From Rhytidiadelphus loreus (lineage: Eukaryota > Streptophyta > Bryopsida > Hypnales > Hylocomiaceae), in assembly GCA_947034895.1 (NCBI GenBank), contig OX344765.1, positions 4,655,001 through 4,719,000 on the forward strand: a stretch of 64,000 nt of DNA. Direction: 5' to 3'. Of this stretch, positions 58,861-64,000 are shown in pieces (within the stretch, counting starts at the first letter, position 1; the number at the start of each line of letters is the position of its first letter). The notes below the pieces were generated by a model. It had not been told where the DNA came from, did not search any database, and saw nothing but the letters and a program-made list of their open reading frames with translations. The position numbers and the translations under genes were made by a program.

Positions 58861-59961
58861 AGCTCTTTCCTTTGTACTCAATGTTCTTGCCCTCATTTTA
58901 TAATAGTTTTCAACAATGCTATGCAATAAACATGCAATGTGTCTAGGGACACATCCAACGAGAGTTGATAAACAAACACAATTGAATGTGGATATATGCA
59001 ACTTGATAATCAAACGGAACTAAATTGGTAGGTAATGAAAACGACAATGACTACAACTAATGGTAACAACTAAACAACAATGAAAAACAAATGATTGTAG
59101 CTAGTGTTATGACGCAAGAGTTAAAGCAACGTGAAGAAGAAATGAGCCTGGAACCATAGTGGAGAACCCAAAGGTGATCCCGTTGGACGAAGTATAAGCC
59201 TCCCTTGATTGCATGTGCGAAGAAAATGCAATGAAAAGAATCCAAGTAATGCAATGAAAAGAATCCAAGTAGGGCATGGCTCCATCAATGTAAAATGCAA
59301 ATGCAAATTTCAATGAATGCGGGAGGTAAAGGAGCAATCACCGAGTAGGAGGTGAGAACTCATGGAGGAAGGCCAATGCAATTGGAAGGACTTTTAGCAG
59401 TAACACTGGGGACATAGTTTTTAATGCAGTGCCCAAATCTACTAATGAGCCCATTTTTGCCCAAGTGTAGAGACAATCTAATTTGGTCACAATCACAAAT
59501 TGAAAGTAGTTACACAATATGTGGAGTAACATATTATAGGAGGAGAAAAATTTGTAAGCCGATTATTGGCCCCCATCGTACCATGTACAATTGAGCTTGT
59601 ATATTGTATGTTTGTATATTGTATGTGGAGTGGCATGGGGTGAGAAATCTTCCTAGAAGCAAATCCCAACCATTCTGTAATGACAAATGCCTTGCTCATT
59701 ATATGATAACTGCTTGCTTGCTTGCATTTCAGCAAGTGAGTATGGTGGTACACACCAATGAACTGGTTCAGTGTAGGGCATTAATTTCTGGCAGATCTTT
59801 GTCCACATGGAGCTGGATGGTGAAGTAAGGAATTTTGTCTCCAAAATTAAAAACTCATTTGTCAGGTCACAACTGAAACTCAACGTGGCAATGGAACTTG
59901 GTAAATGAGCTCAGTAACTTCCAATAGATTCTCCTGAATGTCTTTTATTACACTACATTGA
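58861..59961. other. Intergenic DNA with a 21-22-bp tandem duplication
   Basis: GCAATGAAAAGAATCCAAGTA occurs twice in direct succession near 59229-59271, and several overlapping minus-strand ORFs are created by it. No gene is supported. Confidence 0.35.
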
Positions 59962-60394
59962 TAAGAGCATCTCCATTGGGGCGCAAAATGCTGACCTGGT
60001 GAATGGTTTGGCAAACCCAGGGACGCAATTCAAGGATTTTGGCATCCGGCATCTCGAAACTTTGCTCATCACACTCCAAGCTACAAGGCTGCTCATGTTT
60101 GACATGCACTTGCATCTGATGTTGTTCGGAGTTTGGAAACAGGAAAAAAAACCCTTTTAGTTTGGAGCACCAGTTATTCTGTAGGGGGGAGCTATTGCTG
60201 CTTTCAACTTGTCTCTGTGGCCTTGCAACTTCCATATCAACAAATTGAAATTCAGATTTTGCATTAGAATTTGGAATTCTAATGCGTTTTGATGGGGATC
60301 CGATGAAGAGGTGGGACTTTGCGGGAAGTAGGGACTCACCAAGCTCTCTCTCCAAACCAGATTCATTTCCATGTCTAGCAGTGGAGATGCTCTA
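59962..60394. mobile_element. TAAGAGCATCTCCA-end element, copy 2 (433 bp)
   Basis: TAAGAGCATCTCCATTG (59962) faces CAGTGGAGATGCTCTA (60379-60394). These ends match the element at 55449-56085. The minus-strand ORF 59948-60355 (135 codons) lies almost wholly inside it, has no recognised domain and overruns the element's end, so it is unlikely to be a transposase. Confidence 0.7.
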
Positions 60395-60548
60395 ATATCC
60401 TTTATGTAAGTATGGGTGGAATTCCTAAACTTTTGCACCAAATCATATGTCTCCACATTACAATTTGTAGGATGTGCTTTAGTACCAGTAGTTTTAACTA
60501 AAATAGATGTACTGATTCATTGGGCTTGTTTGTGGAAACAAACATTTT

Positions 60549-60597
60549 CATAACACACTTTCATAACACACTTTCATAACACACTTTCATAACATTT
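60549..60597. repeat. 14-bp tandem repeat
   Basis: TTCATAACACACTT is repeated about 3.5 times. Confidence 0.9.
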
Positions 60598-61772
60598 TTG
60601 AACATGAAAGATGGAGTGTCCCTTCTTCAATGACTGGAAAAATTCCTTTAACCTTTAAAGGATGCAACTTCCATGACCAAGGTAGTCACCCAAACTGTTC
60701 TGATTATTGGACCAATAGGTGCATTCTTTGTTGGTACAGTGAACAATGAAGTCATCCATTGACCACTTTTCCGCTTCAATGTCCTTCAAGGGTTCAAAAT
60801 GCCGCGCGATTCAAGGGAAAGCATCGAATCAACAGTTTCAGCATACAGAGAGGCATGTTTTTCTTTGTTCACTCGAGAGAATCATAGCATAGAAGCCCTC
60901 AAAATCCTACTTCAATTTTGTGAACCGTTATATAGGACTCGCCTGAAATGCATTCCAAAATGAACAATATTTCTAGAATATGACACAATTAGGTGAGCCT
61001 ATGAAAATGAAAACTCCACCAGGAGACTTGAGAGAGTGAGTTAGTTGAGGAGCTTAATTCCAGCAGCGCAAACCAAATTCTGTTCAAGAGCAGCCTTTTT
61101 TCTTGCCGCGTGGAACTTGCAGGTTCTAGAAAGTCCCAGATTTACATACGTATTTCTGTGCAAGAGAAGTCAAGGTTAACTTACAAGTCCCCCTCTCTAT
61201 TACAGAATCCAGTAAGATGCAGAGGCAGCACTGTCTGCTGTAGACCAACCCATCAATTAATCATGCAACATGAAACTGTGCATTGGTGCATAAAATTCCT
61301 CCAGAATTGACAAGATACAGTGGTGAGAGAGGATAAGATAGTCTTGAAAACTGACCGGTACTACAAGCAAACGGACTTCAATGTTTCAGATGCGTTTCAG
61401 ACAATAATTTCTCTGCTGACAAAATGGCAGACTACTACACAAGATGATACGAATGTTGGGAGGTGCATCATAGTGACGCAATGAGCTACGATACGATTAG
61501 AAGGAGAAATCAGCCATAGTGTGCACAAAACAAACGATCTTAAAAAATGAAAGTGGAATTTACAAGGAAGTCAGCAATACTAAACGACGTCACAACCCCC
61601 GTTCTGTGAAGAGATATACATTCTAATTGAAGTGGTAGATTAGATTAGATGCAGAGGATTACCTCTGACTAAGTCTCCTTGACAACACGGTCGACAGTTA
61701 CTCTCAAGGCCCCAGGAGATCCTTAAAAAAAATTCAACCCAGGATTACAGGCGGTGATTATTTCCAAACACG
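60598..61772 (-). other. Intergenic DNA and probable 3' flank of the 61773-63234 gene
   Basis: Bases just below 61773 are probably the 3' UTR of the minus-strand gene. The rest has no supported gene. Confidence 0.35.
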
Positions 61773-63234
61773 CTATGCGTCATCGTCGTATGAGACGTGA
61801 AACGATGTCTTGCAGCCTATAGCTCCAGGATCTTCTGACCCGCAGCAGTCCCAGAACTTTGCTGCATAAGGAGGGTCGTCTGGTCCCAACTCATAATATC
61901 TGACCACATAATCAACGCAAATCGTCAAATATGATACGTCATCATGCTCATGAATAAGAAGTCAAACCTCAGTGTCATGATGCCTATCAGAAATACTCCT
62001 CTCCGTCTGTCCTCTAAAAAGGACTCACCCTAGTCATCGCCGATATTTTCTCCTGCGAACCTTTCATAGTAAAATCCATTTCTGTGAACCTGGTGTAATT
62101 TGGTATCAGAAGGTTGCAAAATAGTCAAAATTTCTATACTGTGAGCAAGGAAGGTAGAGGACATTAAACCGATACGTACCTGATCCCATCTCCAGCTGAC
62201 CTCTGTTACTAATAACAACTCATTTAATAGCAACTGGTGTATGATTAAATGAGTTGTTACTAGTAACTGGTGTATGGGTCACTTATTAGCAACTGGTGTA
62301 TATCACTTGGCAAAATGTCTACGGCCACTCATCCTAGAATGAAGACTGTGACTTACACTGGTTCAGTACCTCCCACTTCGAAATTGCATAGTTTGTGCAT
62401 GATGTATTTATTTTTTATCTCAACAGATTTGGCTCTTGTATCCAAAGATTCTTCACAACTCTATACAGCTCCCCCAAATCACACCCCTGCATATGTTCAA
62501 ATGCTTGAAGAGACGCAAATAGTATCCTCTCCCTCAGCACTTCATGACCTAGCGCTCACTCATTGAATCATTGGGGAATGTTACTCGACCTTTTCTGATC
62601 GTCGTGGCGACGAGACACAAAGTAAGTAGGATGGAATCGACATGCGGAGCTCGAATTGGACTCTGTTGCAAAGCTGCACTTACAGCGCTTGCATGTTTTC
62701 GTCTCCGATTCCACCTCCTTCATGTCTGTTCAGTAAAGCTCAAGATTCAGAACCAGTTTCCATTTCACCATACCCACAGAGCCAATTGTCACTGCACTGA
62801 CACATCAACATCACATGGACATATAATCCTGCAGAATCCATTGGAATCAAAGTAGACATGAAGATTCCATTGCAATCAAACCCTTCCATCGAACCAACGG
62901 AATCTGCCCTCACAGCTCAAGCTTCCACTTCTCCGCACGTCTACACACGTCGTTGCATAAAAATGATGAATCCAATGAGGAACTACATGTTTTGCCTCTA
63001 ATGATCCGAAACCTTAACCGCGACCTGAATAATTAGCTACATAAATTCTCAGAGTCTCCCAAAAGCAAAAAATTAGGGCATCTATTCCCTCTCACAACTG
63101 TCCTGTATTAAGGACTAGGTTTTCATACTGGACACTAATAAAAACAGAAGCATACCCTCATCGAGAAACTCTTCAACATGTGACGGAACAAATCGAAAGC
63201 GCGCGAATTCCCTGTCCAGATTGGACACAGACAT
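61773..63234 (-). CDS. Probable six-exon gene, about 148 aa, Cys/His C-terminal motif
   Basis: No single ORF is long, but six segments link through good splice signals in unbroken phase: 63234-63156 (start ATG, MSVSNLDREFARFRF..., donor GTATGC), 62725-62684 (donor GTAAGT), 62432-62357 (donor GTAAGT), 62202-62180 (donor GTACGT), 62081-62029 (donor GTGAGT) and 61946-61773 (stop TAG). The last exon is the most convincing: DYVVRYYELGPDDPPYAAKF, then WDCCGSEDPGAIGC and FHVSYDDDA. The Cys-Cys-Gly-x(9)-Cys-x(4)-His arrangement suggests metal binding, but I cannot name the family. The ends of exon 3 and the 23-nt exon 4 are the least certain. A palindrome lies in the intron beside exon 4. Gene likely real; exon model tentative. 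Confidence 0.5.
62208..62301. repeat. Palindrome plus three copies of a 14-bp word
   Basis: Arms 62208-62228 and 62244-62264 are 21-bp reverse complements with one mismatch (core AACAACTCATTTAA). AGCAACTGGTGTAT occurs in the loop (62229), again as AGTAACTGGTGTAT (62262) and again at 62288. The structure lies in a putative intron of the minus-strand gene, six bases from the acceptor side of exon 4. Confidence 0.85.
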
Positions 63235-63560
63235 TCCTGCTCAGGGCAAAAGATTGCCGGGAATTGGAGCTCACAACTCACAGGACATTCACATCAATTC
63301 TCGCCGGAGAACAACAGAAATGCAACAGTAGATCAAAGAAAAGGAAGAGCACTCACCACCTTCGACAAATGCACATTCAATTCACAAAAAACTCCCGAAA
63401 CTGGGGCAAAACTTGAATCAATCGAGACTCGACCAAAGCTCAAAACGATGTTGACAACTGCCAAAGAAGACTTGCCGAGTGTGGGTCTAGTTCCACACTG
63501 AGGTTTCCGCGGCTGAGAACCAGTTACATCCGGGTATCAGCACACTAACACTCAATTTAA
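63235..63560 (-). promoter_or_regulatory. 5' leader and promoter of the 61773-63234 gene
   Basis: This GC-richer stretch precedes the proposed ATG at 63234 on the minus strand. No promoter element can be assigned. The plus-strand ORF at 63180-63416 is treated as a shadow. Confidence 0.35.
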
Positions 63561-64000
63561 CCCTGTAGGTCCCACCCGTGATCTTGGTCTTTTAGACAAC
63601 AAATTATTTTCATTTCATATTTTCATTTCATGAGATCATATGTTTTCTATGAGTATTCAAAATTTTATAGATACAATCTAAATTTCAAAATCTACAAATT
63701 TTATTCACAAAATACGCTTCTATAGTTTTTGTTTTCTATAACAAATCTGTGCAAATCCTCAAAAATGGAGAGCACATGTTTGAAAAATGAATGAACAAAT
63801 GAATAAATTCAAACATGTTGTATGAGTTATGGCCTAGCTTAGTGTATAGTTTGGAAAATATCTTGGTGATTATATTGTGGAGCTGTGAAGATTAGTTTAA
63901 GCTATGCATATTCTTAGTCCACCATTACATCGTCCAATAGACAACTTCTCATGCAAATATTGCAATTTAGTGACATGCCTTCAGGCTCTAAATGCACGGG
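63561..64000. other. AT-rich DNA at the window end, nothing recognised
   Basis: A/T-rich sequence without coding or repeat signals. Confidence 0.3.

Noticed and set aside
59948..60355. Transposase of the enclosing element
   Set aside because: The ORF overruns the element's end and has no catalytic motif.
1..64000. Organelle or virus-derived insertions and rRNA/tRNA genes
   Set aside because: I looked for familiar plastid, mitochondrial, rRNA and tRNA sequences and for reverse-transcriptase or gag motifs and saw none; a database search could still find diverged ones.

Overview
The window looks like nuclear DNA of a land plant. The clearest evidence is a BES1/BZR1-type transcription factor on the minus strand (about 22.3-25.3 kb), a family confined to the plant lineage. 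Other genes have plant-style GT..AG introns, and AT-rich intergenic DNA is packed with small inverted-repeat elements. A seed-free plant such as a moss or relative would fit the short introns, low gene density and the unfamiliar sequences of most genes, but that is an inference.

Layout: 1-1855 is the 3' part of a decayed MULE-type (Mutator-like) transposase gene ending in a SWIM zinc finger. 1.9-9.1 kb is AT-rich with degenerate repeats, including a 215-bp CACTA-like hairpin element. 9.1-17.3 kb is a GC-richer gene island: a short ORF cut by a hairpin element, a single-exon gene for a 736-residue disordered Ser-rich protein (11473-13683, +), a single-exon gene for a 214-residue six-helix membrane protein (15667-16311, -), and a possible 59-residue ORF (17040-17219, -). 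17.4-21.4 kb is AT-rich with no supported gene. 21.4-27.5 kb holds the BZR gene, its GC-rich upstream region with an upstream ORF, and possible extra exons past its stop.

27.6-61.7 kb has no well-supported gene. It is a mosaic of non-autonomous elements. The main family has ends matching TTAACCCCTAAA and at least eight copies. There are also CACTA-like hairpins with TAGTG ends, elements with AAGGTAACTACACCTAA ends, elements with TAAGAGCATCTCCA ends, several foldback elements, short retroposon tails with target-site duplications, and tandem repeats. 61.7-63.3 kb carries a probable six-exon minus-strand gene, pieced together here from splice signals and reading phase, for a protein of about 148 residues with a Cys-Cys-Gly...Gly-Cys...His C-terminal motif.

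The genes do not form a pathway that can be read from their order. As is usual in plants, each appears to be transcribed separately. The main interest lies in the BZR locus, the unrecognised six-exon gene and the related families of small terminal-inverted-repeat elements.
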